From Pycnococcus provasolii (taxonomy: Eukaryota > Chlorophyta > Pseudoscourfieldiophyceae > Pseudoscourfieldiales > Pycnococcaceae): DNA of 64,000 nucleotides. The position numbers were made by a program, and so were the translations under genes. Location: NCBI GenBank assembly GCA_938743325.2, contig OW568861.1, forward strand, positions 1,054,001 through 1,118,000, given 5' to 3'. Below, in pieces: positions 9,901 to 24,900 of this stretch. Under the pieces are notes generated by a model. It was not told where the DNA came from. It saw only the letters and a list, made by a program, of their open reading frames with translations, and made no database searches. Numbering within the stretch: position 1 is the first letter of the stretch; each line of letters starts with the position of its first letter.

Positions 9901-12900
9901 GCTGCCAAAGTCCGCGCCAACTGCCGTGGACGGGTCAGCCCCCGGTGCGGCGGGCGGTCCCACCGATCCACTAACCTTCTCTTTCACCTCCGTCGCAAGC
10001 TGCACTTGTGCGCTAGACACGGCATTCGTTTCCTCTCCGGACACCATGCCATTGCGCATGGCATTTGCCAGCTTGCCCGTCATGTCACGGCTCGCAGCCT
10101 GCACGTTCGCATTTTGATCCATCTGCTCGTTCGCCTCGGCGACAACCCCAGTCTGGCCATCGAGCAGCGCCCTGCGCGCCATCGCTGTTGTTTTCGGATT
10201 CGCCGTGCCGCTCTTCGACTGCAGTGCACCCGCAGATTCTAGCAAGCCCTGCGCAGCCGCCGGCCCGACGCCCGTTCCCTCGCCCGCGTCTAGCGAACTC
10301 ATGAGGCCGCTCACAGCATCGCCCCCAGGGTCGTTACCGCTAGCCTCGCCCGCAGTCAACTCACGATAAACGTCACCAAATGCATCGAGCTCCTCCTTTG
10401 TCAGCCGCAGCTTGTTAACAGTGTTCTCGAGAGCCTTCAAAACACGCTTTGTCTGAATCTCCGACGCATACGAGTCCAACGCTTCCTGTGCCTTGGTAGC
10501 CTCGTCTTCGTCACTAAGCTTCATTCCCATGGGCACGAAAAATTCAGGTGCGGCGTTGCGCTTTGCCGCGGCAAGATTGTTTAGCACGCTAATACACTTT
10601 CCAAGCGTGATCACACCGGCAGCGTCGTTCGCGCCAAGGGCAATGCGCAGGAACGTCTCAATGAGCACGTGACCGTACGCGGGTGCACCCGTGATCGTAA
10701 CCTTTTCCGGGCGCGTGGTGTTGTACGCGACAATTCCAAGTGCAGCTGACGACGAATTCGCTGCTGTTGCGTTGGTTGCGTTGGCCGGCAAGGATACTTC
10801 GCTGCTGTTCGAGTAAATTGGAACACGTTTTGGCTGACATGCCGTGGCATTGTCGTACCTCGGCATGGTGTAATGAAGGTTGCTGCCGTCGCAGAGTACT
10901 TCAACCGAAAACTTTTCCACGTCCGGAGGCTTCACCATCACCGTCGCACTCGTACTCTGCTTCGCGTTATATTCGTCCACCGCGTACAAAATGACAGTCA
11001 TCTCGTAGTTGTCCTTCGCGCGTGCCACGGGAGGCATCACCGCGCGAACCTCGTTGTCGCGTGTACGTGAAACGAGCGGAATTTCAAATCCTGTCGCCGG
11101 ATCAAGGTAGCGGTACTCGAATTCCACTGGATTAATACCGTCATCCTCCCACCCGAGGCTCGACAGAGAGAAGATCGTGGAGGCACCCTCGCCCACGGAC
11201 GGCGTCATTTCAAAAACGCCGCTGCTAGGCGGTGCATTAACCCTGAATTCAACATCGGAGCTGCTGCTGAGCTTTGTGTTGATATTCGTGGCTGTCAGGC
11301 GAAACGCATACCGCTGGCCAGCTCCAAGCTTATTTGCGCGGACCACAAGATTTCGATTCGTTCGCGGGGTCATGAGAACATCTGGAAAGGCGCTCAGATC
11401 CACCTCACCCATGAGACGCGTCCACCTGTACGAGGTCACGTTCGCCTGCATCTTGGCATTCTGCAGCGTCGCCTCGAGTGTGACGCGCTCGTTTGAGTTC
11501 ACCACGCCACCAAGCACCGGTGTGATCGAAATGATTGGTCGAATCAGCTTGCTGAAGTCGATATTCGGCCTCAGCTTTCTCACGACAGGCCTTGTTTGGA
11601 TCTTGACTGGGTACCCTATGTATGCAGACGTTTCATCCCACAGCATCGATTGGGTTTCGTTGGAGAGCGCATCGGCAACTGCATACACCGTTTCTGAGAG
11701 GTAATTGGGAGCAATGAGGGAGATGTCGACGCGCACAAACTCCTCGTCGTACGTTTGCATCAGGTGCCTGTAGTGTCGCCGCAGACGAGATACGCCGCCC
11801 GCGCCACCATCCGTCGCAGCAGCAGCGGGCCCCGCGGATTCCTCAGTCTGCTCACCCGCCGGCGTCTCCGCCTGTACTGGCGCGATCGTGGTGGTGGTGG
11901 TTGTCGTGAACATTTCATCCGGAGATACCGTTGTCAGCTCGACGTTCGTCACCTGGAACGTCATATAATCTCTCGATATAGTTGGGAAATTCACGTACAG
12001 GTCCTCCACAATGACCGCCGTGGGATTGGACACTTCGACGACCGCCGTCTCGTTGCCAGCAGTGGCGTTGCCCGTAACGGTGACATTTCCCGTCACGTTC
12101 GTCATCGGCGGTAATGTCGTCGTCTTTGGAAGCTCCAACTTGGAGTAGTTGGCATTCAGGACAATCGACGCCGTCATGAGCAGGTACTTTTCTGTCTCCA
12201 CGTCTGAGGTTTCGATTTCAACCGCCCTGAAAATCGAGCGCAGGCGCGATGTGATCGGTCCCGTTGCATCAACGAGAGGCTCTTTGAACACTACAATTCC
12301 AAACTCGTACTTTCCCGGAAGTAGGACACGCTGTGGAATGAGCAGGGAGCACTCGGTAGGATCCTTCGAAAGGAAGCCCTCATCCTCTTCGTTTTGGAAG
12401 CAGCTTCTGTCAACATCCACTTCCCCGGTTTTCTCGTCGATCGGATTGCACGACCACGAGAAGGAAAACGGACCGAAAGGTGAAACTGGTGGTAGGCCAG
12501 CCTTAAAATTTGGATCGTCGAGATCGTCGCTGTCACATGCATCGATCAGCAAGTCTTCCTGGAATGGACTCTTCGACGGGCTCTTGACGACAATCTCAAG
12601 ACCCTCGTAAAGCGCCTGTACCACGGCCACAGCGCTATTGGTGAGCTCTGGCCGTCCCTCCACGCTTCCTACCACACGCATGTAGTAAGTGAGACCTGGT
12701 ACCAAACTTCCTGGGAGCACCGCCAAGGTGCGGCTTGTTTTAGTCTTTTTGTCCAGTCGGAATGTTGACCCGTCGCCGAGCTCTGGGTCGAAGTTCCACA
12801 CAAAGTCCATCTCGGGCACCGCAACCCGGCACTCGGGTGGACCCTCAGTTGGTGCAGACGCCGCGGCACGCAAGTACATCAGCTTACCGCTCGCACCTCG

Positions 12901-15900
12901 CATCACCGGGTTGCCCTCGACCGCAATACGAGGGATTGCATAGCCAAGCCGCACAACATCAACCGTCATCGTCTGCGATTCCTGCAAGAAGTTTGTCACG
13001 GTAACGTAGAAGGTGTACGTCACATTCACCTTTAGCAGAGAACCGGGCAGCGTGAAGCGAGACAGTTTACCACTAGCGGAAAAGCCCGTGAGCATCGTGC
13101 TGATCGTCTGCTCGTTTGGCACATTCGGCATCATGCCGTATGAGAACTTCAGCTTTCGCCCCGCCGTTCCGTACGAACCACTGGCATCTAGAGTATAATC
13201 GTCGCAGAGGCTGAGGCGTTCGGGCGCGCGCACCACGGCGGTGGGGACTGGTGCACTCACAGGCCTGGAAATGGGAGTTGAGCCAACCGCCGGCGCAGAG
13301 TTTAGTTTGTCGTTGACGATTTTGTTCTTCTGCATCAAAATCAGGTCGTTGGGAATGATAGTTGCCGCAAAACCGAGAAAGATTCGCATGGTGCGATCAT
13401 CAGTGAACGTGCACAACGGCCCATAGCCGAACATGCTGACGGTGTCGCGCTGAAGCACTTTTCCACAGTCGTCCAGCCCTCGAAGTCGTCCTCGATTCGT
13501 CTTGATCGTTGGCAGACCATCCGCGTCATTGAACTCGATGGTAATGCCCGTTGCGGTGTTGGTGAATCGCGTATTTCCCTGCACGGGCGGGAATTGCTTA
13601 TCAATGGTAAGGTCAAATGGGCTGTTCTGGATTGGCACGTCATTCAACGTCACAGACAGCGAATAATCGCCAAATTCGTCGATCTGGTAAGAAATCTCGT
13701 ACTGTCCCGCCACAGCATCAGGTCTCACATCAGCACTGAACAAGCTCATGTCCATTACCTGTGGGTTTTGCGATTTAGTTTCCACTCCGTATTCGTTCAG
13801 CTGCTGCTTAGGCGTAATTCTTGCAACGACGCTGTCGCCTCCCGTCTTCTTCACCTGTCCATCCACGTCGCTTGCCTGAACGAGGAAGACAACACGGTCT
13901 TCCGCAACGGCGGCGGCGACGCCCGCGCCAATCGCGACGGAGAGCGGCGCGTACGCTTCCACTCTCGTGATTTCACCGATGCCCGAGTACGAGACGCCGG
14001 GAGACTCAACCACGCGCTCGCCATCGACGATCACCGTGGCTGAGTACATACCAGTCACATCGGGGAACGTGGACATTGTGTACGTTCCGTCGTTGTTGTC
14101 AACAAGCGACGTTGCCTTGACCGTGTTCGAGTCAACGTGAACAAATTCCGTGGAAAAGAGCGCTAGCTGATTCCCGACGAAAATCTCGTTCTGGAATGCA
14201 TCAAATGCCCTGATCAAAAAGGTGGCCGTAGCCTTAGCGGCGATGGAAGTGATGAAGTCGCCCAAGGGCGCGCCGTTGGAACCAGTCATTTTTGAAAACT
14301 GAGCCGACGGAAGGCCCGGAAGCACAACCTGCTCAAAAGGGCTCTTGTTAATGTACGTCGTATCTGCCTTCGTCGGGTGTGGCATGACGTCACCGACGCC
14401 TATGTGGTTGCCGAAAATCGTGATGCCCACGCTGTACGTGCCCGCAACCACGGCGGTGAAGTATACCGTAGTCTCGCCCTCTGCCGTGTTGCGCGTGGCC
14501 ACGGAGCGGTCCAGAAGCGATTGCTGCAAAAGCGGGAGCGGCTTGGACGGCTCGCCACTATTTGTCTTTAAGATATCTAATTTCACGTTGAAGTTGTCCG
14601 GCGTGAGTTGGAATACCTTCGAAACTTGCTTGTTGCCGAATCTATCGCGGCTGATGATGACAAACGACGCGCGGCGGCCGGCAACAACCTCTCTTGTCGC
14701 GGGCAAGCCAATGACGGAGCTCTGGGATGCATCGGTCTCAGCGGGGAGCACCATGATGCGCCCCGCTCCGTTGCTAGAAACGTCAGTGATGAATGATGTG
14801 ATTGGCGCACCACGCGTCGTGATGTTGAGCAGGTAGTATCCCGAGACGGTTGCGGCATACATGACGTCGTATGACCCGTCTCCGTTGTCCACCACCTTGA
14901 CTTTCGTAACCGGCATCGTGAAGTTGGCATCGGGCCGATTGCCTTCCTTGTCCTTTTCGTAATCAAGCGTTGCCTGAAAGCCGTCGCCGCCGTCAAAAGC
15001 GCGCCGATTGGTTCCCACCACTGTGCCCAGGTAACGAATCTCTTCCTTACGACCCACCACCGTGCAAGTGATGTAATCCGAGTCAGTTTCACCGTCCGAT
15101 GCAAGCCCACCATTTCTTCCCTCTCCTCTGACGACAGACACGGAGGCGTCGGAGGGGTGGAAGTAGTCTTTAGGTACCTGCAAAGCATCAGCGAAGCAAT
15201 ATGTACTGTCCAAGCATTTCACACCCAGATTTGACTCGCACAGCTGGCATCGTGTCTCATCTCCTGTAATCTCGAGCCCTCTTGTGTTCGTTTCCGGATA
15301 CTTTTCATACGTATCCGCCGCATCGCCATTCGGATCTGGCCAGAACGACGTCAGCCATCGGTGACGACCTCCCTTGAGGTATTCGAAACGAACCTCGAAC
15401 AGGCTCTTCGTCTCGTCCACGCGAACAACCTCGTGATGCTTTGAGCTTCGCAGTTGATGGTTCCAGTCCGGCGTCGTCGAGAGTGTCAAGCCGTCGCCGC
15501 GTTCGTACCACGCACGGAACGAACCGCCGATTTTTGCGGGGCCCATGTCATTCCCATAGATATCGCGAGCGACAATGAAGTACTTTAGCTGCATGCGGGA
15601 ACTTGTTTGGCTCACAATGCCCTCGTTCAACGCATCACCGTAAACGTACGAGCAAGCCGTCGCTCCTGTCTGCCTGCAATTGTGAGGGTGATCCTGCAGA
15701 TACGAGCGTCCAGCACCAGCACCAAGGGCGGCGGGATACACCTGGATCACGTAAGGGCTTCCCGTGATGTGCTTCTCGAGATATCGAATGCTGATCTCAT
15801 ACCGCCCCGCGAAGGGAGTCTCGTACGAGCCTTTGTAGGACACGTACGCACCGAGCTTATCAAGGTTCGATTCAAAGTACATCGCCTCCTCGGGAGATTT

Positions 15901-18900
15901 GGGTTTCGGCCACGTCATCTCCTGAATATTCACCTCGTTTGTGATCTTCCGAAAATCAAACAGGCCGCCATAGCCCGTTGATACCACCACATCGAAGCCA
16001 CGCATGTCCCCGATGGTGACATTATTGCCGTAGATGTCAAGAAGCGCAACGCTGAAATCGTACGTCGACTTGACGACGATGTCCTCCGGTTTTTGAGGCA
16101 CAAGACCCTCTCCAGCACCACGCGAACGGGTCGAAATGGTACCCGCGCGAACGCGAAGTCGCCCAGTATTTTCGGAGCTGCTACTCGAGTACACTGCACC
16201 AGCATAAAACCCATTTTTCTGCAATGTTACGTTGACGTCGTAAAAGCCCGCGGTGGTGATCGAGTAGTCAAACTCATAAGTTCCATCCGAATTGTCGCGA
16301 AGGTCGAGGTCCAGGATATTCGCCGTAACAGAATTATTTTTCCTGACGTCAAAAATTTCTCGACTGTACCAGGGAGGCTGCAAAGTGCGTATTTCCCCCG
16401 GGAAAGGTATCACAGATCCGTCAGCGTTATTTCCAGCAGCATTCGGACCTGTCGCGTTGTACACCACCGCCTCGAAAATGTCACCGCCAACGATCTTGAA
16501 GTTCTCAAAGCGATCACGGGCCCGAAGTTTGAACGTGAAAGTTTCACCGACGTTCGCCACGTACAGTGCGCCGCCTGTAGCGAATGACTGGGCAGCATTA
16601 GGCTCGGCAGCCAGAACGTGAAGTTCGAAGCTCGCAGTCGCCTTATTGAAGAAACGCTTGGGCATTTCCACAAAGCGACCGGACGTTTGCACACGAAGCT
16701 CGTAGATGCCGCTTGCCGTTGCGGTGTACATGAGCTTGTACGTTCCATCGTTCAAGTCCTCGAAGGAACCCTCGAGCAGATCGCCAACCTGCACGGAGAA
16801 TGCGTTTCCGCCCGAGGGAATGGTGTTGCCAAATGCGTCTCGCGAGATCACGGTAAAGTTCCTTTGCACGCCCGCATATGCAAAGTAGCGCAGTAATGAC
16901 AAACCTTCCACCGTCGGGACGAAGTCCTCCTCGTGAAAAATTTCAGATCTCTTACCACTGATGGGCCCGGGTCCAACGGTGACAACGAACGGCCCTTTAT
17001 TGAATTGATTGAAGACGAGTCCGCTTAGCGACTGGCCGTTGCGAGTCGCCTGGAGATCATAAAATCCAGTTCGCTTCACATTGTAGTATGCGAAGTAGTT
17101 CCCCTTCTCCAGATAGAGCTCCCCGGATGTCAAAAGGTAGTCCTCCTTTAGCACCTCTGACGAACCAAGAACGCGAGACTGAGTTTCGTTGTTGATCAGG
17201 ATGACCGAGAAGACGAGGCCTTCGACGCGCATGGGATTGCGGTACTTGTCGTACGGTCGTACAGGAAATCGAACCGCCTGTCCAGCTTCTGCGTTTGAAA
17301 GCTGACCCTCGTCAGAGATGAGCAATGTCTGCAAGCTGCTCGCCTCCCGGCTCTTGAACTCAATCTGGAGCACGCCGCCGCCGTCCACCGTGCCAAAATT
17401 CTCGCAGATTGCCCTGGCAGCATCCGTTGAGCAGATCGCATCTCCAAGCTGATTCAGCTGAAAGTTGTAACCGCCGAGTGCTAGCGTCGCGGGACCCTGG
17501 CGCTGGCTCATGAAGAGAACTTCGTACTTCCCAGCGCCCACGTCGTTGATGATTATTGTCGCGCGCACCTCAAAACCGTCGTCGTACTTGTACAGACCAT
17601 TTTGGCGGGCGATTTCCTCGCCATTTACAAGCGTCTGCGCAACCTTGTACTCTGCTCTGATGGGATCGTCGCCCGAACCTGGCAAGGTCCTGTCAAAGAA
17701 AAGCTTATTCTCCAACCTGCCGTACATGTCAAAGCCACCCCTTGTCTGAAGATTGCCGTACACGTCACGCATGTGCAAGTACAGACTGTTGTAGTCGCCG
17801 ACATAAAGGTCGTTCGCTTGTCCATCTATGATGATAGTATTCTTCGCATCCGGAAAGCCAGGCTGCACAAGCGCCGCTAAGCCACTGTTGGCGATCGGAA
17901 TTCCGTTCATCGACAGCTGGAACTGGTACGATTGGCTGAGGAATGTACGATACGCCACAAGATACATCCCGTCGTCGCGGGCGGTGATGGAAAATTCGCC
18001 ATCTTGCAGCGTGTCGGTAGAAAATCCCGGGGCAACCTGAACGAGCTCATCGTTGAATGTTTTTCCAATGATGCGTGCGGAAAGACCTCCCATCGTGCTG
18101 CTCGGTGGCTGACCTTCTTGAACGTTTAAGAAATCGTCGCGTGGCTGGATGTGGAATTCGGCAACAGCGCCTGCTGTCCACCCATCGCCGCCGTTGATCT
18201 TCGCGGGATCTCCCAGCTCTACCGCAAACGTATTCGTCGCTGCAATCGGCGCAGGCTTTACGAAAATGCCGAAAGGCGATCCTGAAATCTGCTTTGGGGT
18301 GGTCTTGAGGGTCGCAGGGCATTCCGTGATCACAATGCGCCCACCATCCCCCAAGTCATTCTTGAATGGCCCGCTTGTTCTTCCGGGTGTGGCACACGCC
18401 GTGATTTCGAGCTTGTAAACACCGGCAGACTTTGTGAGCGCCTCTCCGTCGATGACAATTGCGTAGCGACCAGGCGCACTTTCAATCTTGAATCTTCGCG
18501 CTTTCGGCAATGGCCCGAAGAACGTCGTTGTCGTAGATGTTGCATTCGTCGCATTGCCCGCAAAAACATCCGTTGCATTAGTTGCATTCGTCGCATTTCC
18601 AACCGTCGCGTTGCCAACAATTTTCGTGGACGTGAGCTCTGGATACAAAGCCTCCACGTCTACGTCGAGGGGAACCGACAGGTCGAAAACCGCCAAAGGC
18701 ACCTTGCTGAACGGACCACCCGTGAACGATGCAAACAAAAGATCGCCGCCAAGTCTCTTGGGCACGCATGTAAGGTAGCGAGCGGGGCATGTGTATGTCT
18801 GCACGTAGATGATTGCGTCTCGACCAGCGTTGAAGAAGGGCAAGCCCATGTTCGAAAAGCCGTATTTGTTGGAGATTTTAGTCGATTCCGGGCGGATCGG

Positions 18901-21900
18901 ACCGTCCTCCTTGCGAAATACCGGTTGAAACGGCGTCCCGCGTATTGGTGAAACGCCAAGGACTACAATGATGGTGAGACTGCCATCCACAACAGCCGTG
19001 AATTCGACCAAGTAGGACCCATCCCCATTGTCCACAGGCCTTATGGGAACGCACTCGTCCGCATTTGAGTCCTTGCACGTCAGGCGTTCTCCAATACTCG
19101 ACTGGTAGATTTGAACGTCAAAAGTTCCATCAGGAATTCCACGCAGGAGGCGATTTCCAAACTGATCTCGAGCCTCGATCACGAAGTGAGACATGACATT
19201 AGTAATCCCTCCAAACGTGAGATCCTGCCCGTAGGCTGTGCACTCCTGTGCAAACGCGGGGCCAGGGATCACCGTCATGCGATGAGCACCGACATTGCTG
19301 CCGAGAGTTCCGATGCGCAGCTGGTTGGGACTTGACACTGCGCTCGTGCTCGAGCACAGTCGCACATCGCCCGGGCAGAGAAGTGCCGTTACCATGTAAT
19401 CACCCTCGCGATTACCGTCAGGGCTCGGATCTGAGGCAGTTGTCGTGGTGAACTTGACCTTGTACACTCCACGAGACTGTGTAGGATCGGCCCCAAAGTC
19501 CGTGATTTCACTCGGATCTTCGTCACCCTCAACTTCCACCAAGAAGGTGCAAGGGTATCTCGCTGAGGTCTTTGTACACCCTGTAACGGTGAACGGCTCA
19601 CCTATTGCAACTTCTTTGACGACAGACAGGTATACGATGATTTGTCCGGGCTCCTCAGCTCGCGTGAGGTTGTTTCCGTACTTATCCCGACCCTGTATAG
19701 AGAATGTCGCATTGGTGCCAGCCATAAGTCCATTGGAGCTGGTTTCATAAAAGTCCGGAAGAAAGTAGCTCATCGGGCCATTGGCATAGCCGGGTCCGAT
19801 GAGCAGATAAAAGGGCCCACCTTTCAGGCTCACGCCGTTCATGGAAATGTCCATGACGTACAGGTGAGTCACTGACGAGGGAACCTGTTCATCGGGGGTG
19901 AATTTAAGGGTGAATGCACCCGTCTCGAAGTCGTTGCGCACGTTCAGAGCAATGCCAGTTTCTTCCGAATAGTCAAACTCCTTTGCTGGATAGTTCACGT
20001 GCAGAAGTGAGCATCGCTCGCTGCTTTTATCGATATCCACCTCGGGTGGCGTGTCGCCTGGCATGAATTTCCACACACAGCCGTTGCCGTCGCCGCCGCG
20101 ATCGGCAGGGAAGAGCTCCTCCGCAATGCGCACCGTCATAACGTCGAGAGGTCGCATCGGATCAAACTTTTGCGGATTTCCAAAGCTATCTCTGAGAGGA
20201 ACGGTCACCGTCTTCTCGATGCCAGACTGCGCGACAATTTCTGGGCGATACTCTTTGATTGCCAAAGTCGTCGTCGTCGTTGTTGTGGTGGTAGCAGTTG
20301 TCACATTTGTGGCATTTGCGACTGTTGAATTGATGACAGCAATGGTTGTTTCGCTCACTGTTGCATTCGTCGCATCCGCGTCGTTCGCAGTAGAGTTTTC
20401 CTGGAGCAATCTCCGTAGACGGCCGACAGCAACGTTCGTGACGTGCTTGTGATGAATATGCGCATCAATTCCATAAGTGTCGCTGCGATGAATAGCCATT
20501 TCAAGATCTGCGGCACTCTTGATCCCCAAGCGTGGAACGATTTCTCCCTCAACGTCAAAGAATCGATGATCCGCATGCAGGAGACGTCTCCTCTGTGCAC
20601 TCAGATCCAACATTCTCAACGTGCCTGTAGGTAGGGCTGTCTCACCGCCGCTCGTGGCGCCAGGACCGACAAGGAATTCGAAGGGGCTGTTGGTGATCTG
20701 CGTCTCACGTTTGACTTCGCCATCTTCAATGCTGACGACGTACTCGACGACGAACACCTTCAGCCTGTAGTATCCGTTTTTTACGAACGACACGCGGTCG
20801 TTCAAAGCCACGTAGTAGAACTCGGTCTCCGCTACTCCCTCCTCGTCCCGCTTTGCAAGAGAAACATTCGTATACCACGTTCCCGAAAGTGGATTTTGCA
20901 ACCAGCGACTCGAATCTGTCTCGTCATTCGCAGGATTTAGGCCCACATTGCTTCCCTCGGCGTTCGCGTAGTACTCCAGAACTGCGCGTAGATTGCGATC
21001 TAAATCTTTGTCCGTCTTGGTACGACCGTAGATATCAATCGCCTTGATGCGAACGTCGAGCACTGCGGGAAGGTCGACTTTATTCTGCATGCACCCAAGT
21101 GGGTCGTTATCGGTTGGCTTGCAAGTCTCCGTTCTTTCGGTGCCACAACACGACCCCTTGACCGCAGCTTCCATCTTGTCCAGACCACTCGCTTCAGACT
21201 GTTCGCTAAGCGGGCCTGGAAGAATATTTACCAGAATTCCGGGAGGAATGGCACCATCCACCTCGGGCACCCCTGCGAAGCCGGGGATGTCTGTCCCTGG
21301 CATATCCATAACGCGCTCAGGGTTAGGGTATGTATTATTGTACGACTCTATGCGTTCCGGACGCGGCTCAATCAGCAGCGTAGACGGATCCTGGTACACG
21401 TACGCGTAACTTGGAAGCGACTTTCCCCTAAGTTTTACGTTCAGAATATAATACCCTTTGGTCGTAAGCGTGTACCTTCCCTCATAGCGACCAGTTGTGC
21501 TTTCAGTGAAGGAGCCAATACCCGGACTGCCGTCGTCACTTGCCTGTTATTTCGTGTGATAGGTTAGGTTAGTTGTTGTTATTCATATTCGTTCCATAGG
21601 CTGGTTAGAGAAACTTACGGGATTGAGCTCGATTTGCCATTCTTCCCCTCCCACCGTAAGTTCGTTGCCATATATGTCTCGTGCACTAAGCACAAGGTCC
21701 GATTCGATGCCAGCGCGCACTGTTCCCGGACTCAAGTTGTTCCACCGAACGCCCGGACCCCACACTTGCGAGCGTTCGCCCGTGGCGTCACCAGGCTGGA
21801 TTGTGAGAGTGTACGGGCTGCCTTCGATCTGAACCGCGTCTGGTAGGCTACTCGCGCGAATGACCACCGAAAAATTGCCCGCAAGGAAGCTCCCCTCATA

Positions 21901-24900
21901 GTCGGGACCCGTATACCCAGCAGTGAATTGCACGACGTGCGCAAAGCTGGGAAAGAGTTCCTTTCCTATAGTTGGGTCATCCAATATCGACACCATTCGC
22001 CCACAAGGGAGTTGAATAGCATCTGGATTGCACGGTTCGTCAACCTTATGGTAGTAACCGATGGGCTTGGCAGGATCTGTGTCATCGTATGTAGCATCGC
22101 CAGCCTGTACCACGTAGGTGCGATCAGAATTTCCTGACGATTTAGGAACAATCTGAACGTAAAAGTAGAAGGGCTCCGTGTCAGAGCCTGTGGCAGTTGT
22201 AATTCGCGTTCGATCGTTGCCGTAACGATCGCGCTCGTACACCTTTAAAGCGATGCGCTCGGACACCGATACCTTGAGGCGCGAGATGCTGAGGTCATTG
22301 AATGTACGCGCCACACACTTTGACACGTCAATGTCCGATGGTGAAACACGGATGGGAACCACGTATTGCACTCCTCCATCCGATGCAACTTTGGAGACGA
22401 AGATCGGCTCCGGCGGACGTACCGCGGTTATGGGAAAGCTTGAACCGTGAGCATAATCATTCGCAAGAGTCGTCATAATGTCGTATACGCCAGACTTCTC
22501 TACTGTGATTTTCACCTGATACGTGCCATCTATCATGTTGACCAAATCAGCTATGCGCGGGGTTCCGGTGGTACCAGATGCTAAATCGGGTGCCAGTACG
22601 GTTTCAAAAGGGTCCGCGCCCGCAATTGTTCTATACTTCACTGGGTTGCCGAATCGGTCACGAGAGCGAATCGTGAGAGAGATCTCCTTTCCAGCTGTGG
22701 CAATCACCTGCTTTTGATCATCACCGCGGCCGTCGAAAAATATGGCATCGGTCGAAGCTTCCGTACCTGGCGTGAGTGCGGTAAGCTCCTTCAGCGGCAC
22801 ATGGCCATCGAAAAATTCAACGTAGTCCGCGTCCGTTTCCGCAGGATCGAAGCGCACGATACGCGACGTGTACCCAGCGAAAAACCTGATGTCAGCAGCA
22901 GCTTCGCTGGAAGAACCGTCGATAACAAGATCATAATTTCCGGACTCGATGATAGCAGGCGGGTCTCCCGCTGCGACTCGATCGATCGCCTGCTTATATG
23001 TGTTTACGGCGGGAATCACGATGTGGTAAATTCCTGGAGTCTTCTCAACCTCCACAGCTCCGCCATTCTCCAACGAGAGCGTCACCGTAGGCTCGGTAGC
23101 TCGCTGCCCTACGTTGTTGAACTTGTAGAAACGTGCTCTGAGTGTGCCGAGTACGCCCGAGTTCTTGATGAGTTGCCTATCGGCATTGCGCACAACGATC
23201 GGAATGATCTCCTCCTGTCCAACGGTTGCCGAGACGAAATCCTGAAGCGTGCCACCCTTAACCAAAGTCATGTCAATCAAACTATTTTCAGGATCTGCTG
23301 AGCCTGCGCTCGCGGAAATCCTCGCGTATAGACGATCGGGCACAGTCGTGTAGCCGTCGAGGCGAGGCGCAAACATCGTGAGCTTCAGGCCTTCAGGTGA
23401 GGTAGCATCGACACTTGTTTCGCCAAGGATGGGCTCGTTATTGTAGCGCACCTCGAGCTTCACCAGCGGATATTCGTTGACATCGCTAATTAAAGGCTTA
23501 AATGTCACCCTGAATTTACCCTGCTCCTCGGAAGGAGCAACATCTGATATCTCAGCAATACCTGCAGTCACGCCAGGGCCCGCAAAAGCCAAGCACTGAG
23601 GCGGATCTTTAGGATCCAGAACTTCGCACGGGGCGACGAACAGCGCAAACTTCTTGGCGTCAGCCTCAAAGTCCGCGAACGTTTCATAGCTCTGCTGGTT
23701 TTTTCTCCCGTCCTTAGCAATAATGAAAAATTCCAGCGTGTCCTCGTTACGACCGCCTGTTAGCCCAGGCCCGATAGCACCGCAGAAGCGTGGATCAGTT
23801 GGCGAAGTCCGAATACGCACTTTGTACTTGCCAGCGGCGCCGGAGATGGATTCCCAGCCCACACCCGTCGCACTCTCCTGAATCTTCTTCAGCTCCTGTC
23901 CATACCCTCGGACAGTGAGAGAAAAGTCGTTCGACGCCACATCAGAGTAGTATTCGACCTTGTACACGCCTTGGCCCATGTACGTCACGAGAGGACGAGT
24001 GCTGCCTGGATTGGAGTTGCCGAGGTAGTACTCCTCCCCGGTCGTCCCATTGATGCCAGCGATCAAAACTTCGAAGAGCTCGCCGGCATCCGTCATAAGA
24101 TTGGCGTACTTGTCGCGCCGCTGGATGTAGAATGTGGAAGCAAATCCGGCGACGCCCTGCAGGTATTCCAGCGGCCGACATCCAGACGAGCGATTGCCGG
24201 CAACGTAGAACTGATGTGTCCTTTCCTGCAGACTGGAGTACAAAGTGTGAAATGGCTCGCGTATGAATCCGGGTATACCGGAATCTGGCGGATCCCAGTA
24301 CAGCAGCTCTGTGTACAACATGTCAAATTCCGCGGGCTTTATGGATAAAATGTAAGGACTTGCGAGACTCGCTATCAGTGTGTTCGTGGCATCTCCGGGA
24401 CGTTTCAGCTCGACAGATAGGTCATAAGCGCCGGCGAGCGTTGTCAAATAGGAGGTCGTGAATCGACCTCCCTCGAGATACGTGGCAATTATGTCCAGCG
24501 AGTTGACCTGAAGTTCGCCGTTGACGAGAGCGCTAGCGAGCGAACTCTCAACAAATTCCACATCCTCAATCTTGCGCGAAACCACGTATTCGTCGCACAG
24601 CTTCTCTGAAATCTCCCTCACCTCATCTGTGCACTCTTGGTGGTATCGCATCGACGGGAACGGAAACTTCGATTCGGGGAACACAGGGCCACAGCATGTG
24701 TAGTCCTCCTCAATCTGCGTCTTATTGTTCAGATACTTGTCGCGGAGCTGCACCTCGTACATCGCCCTCTCACCAGCTTGTAGTGGGCTGCGTATGCCAT
24801 TGCCCCATCCAAGAGATGCCTCGGGGTCTGTCGCCGCCGCGATGACGTGCAGCTTGTAGGGGCTACCAGTGTTCTTCTGGTATGGCTTGTAGCGATCGCT

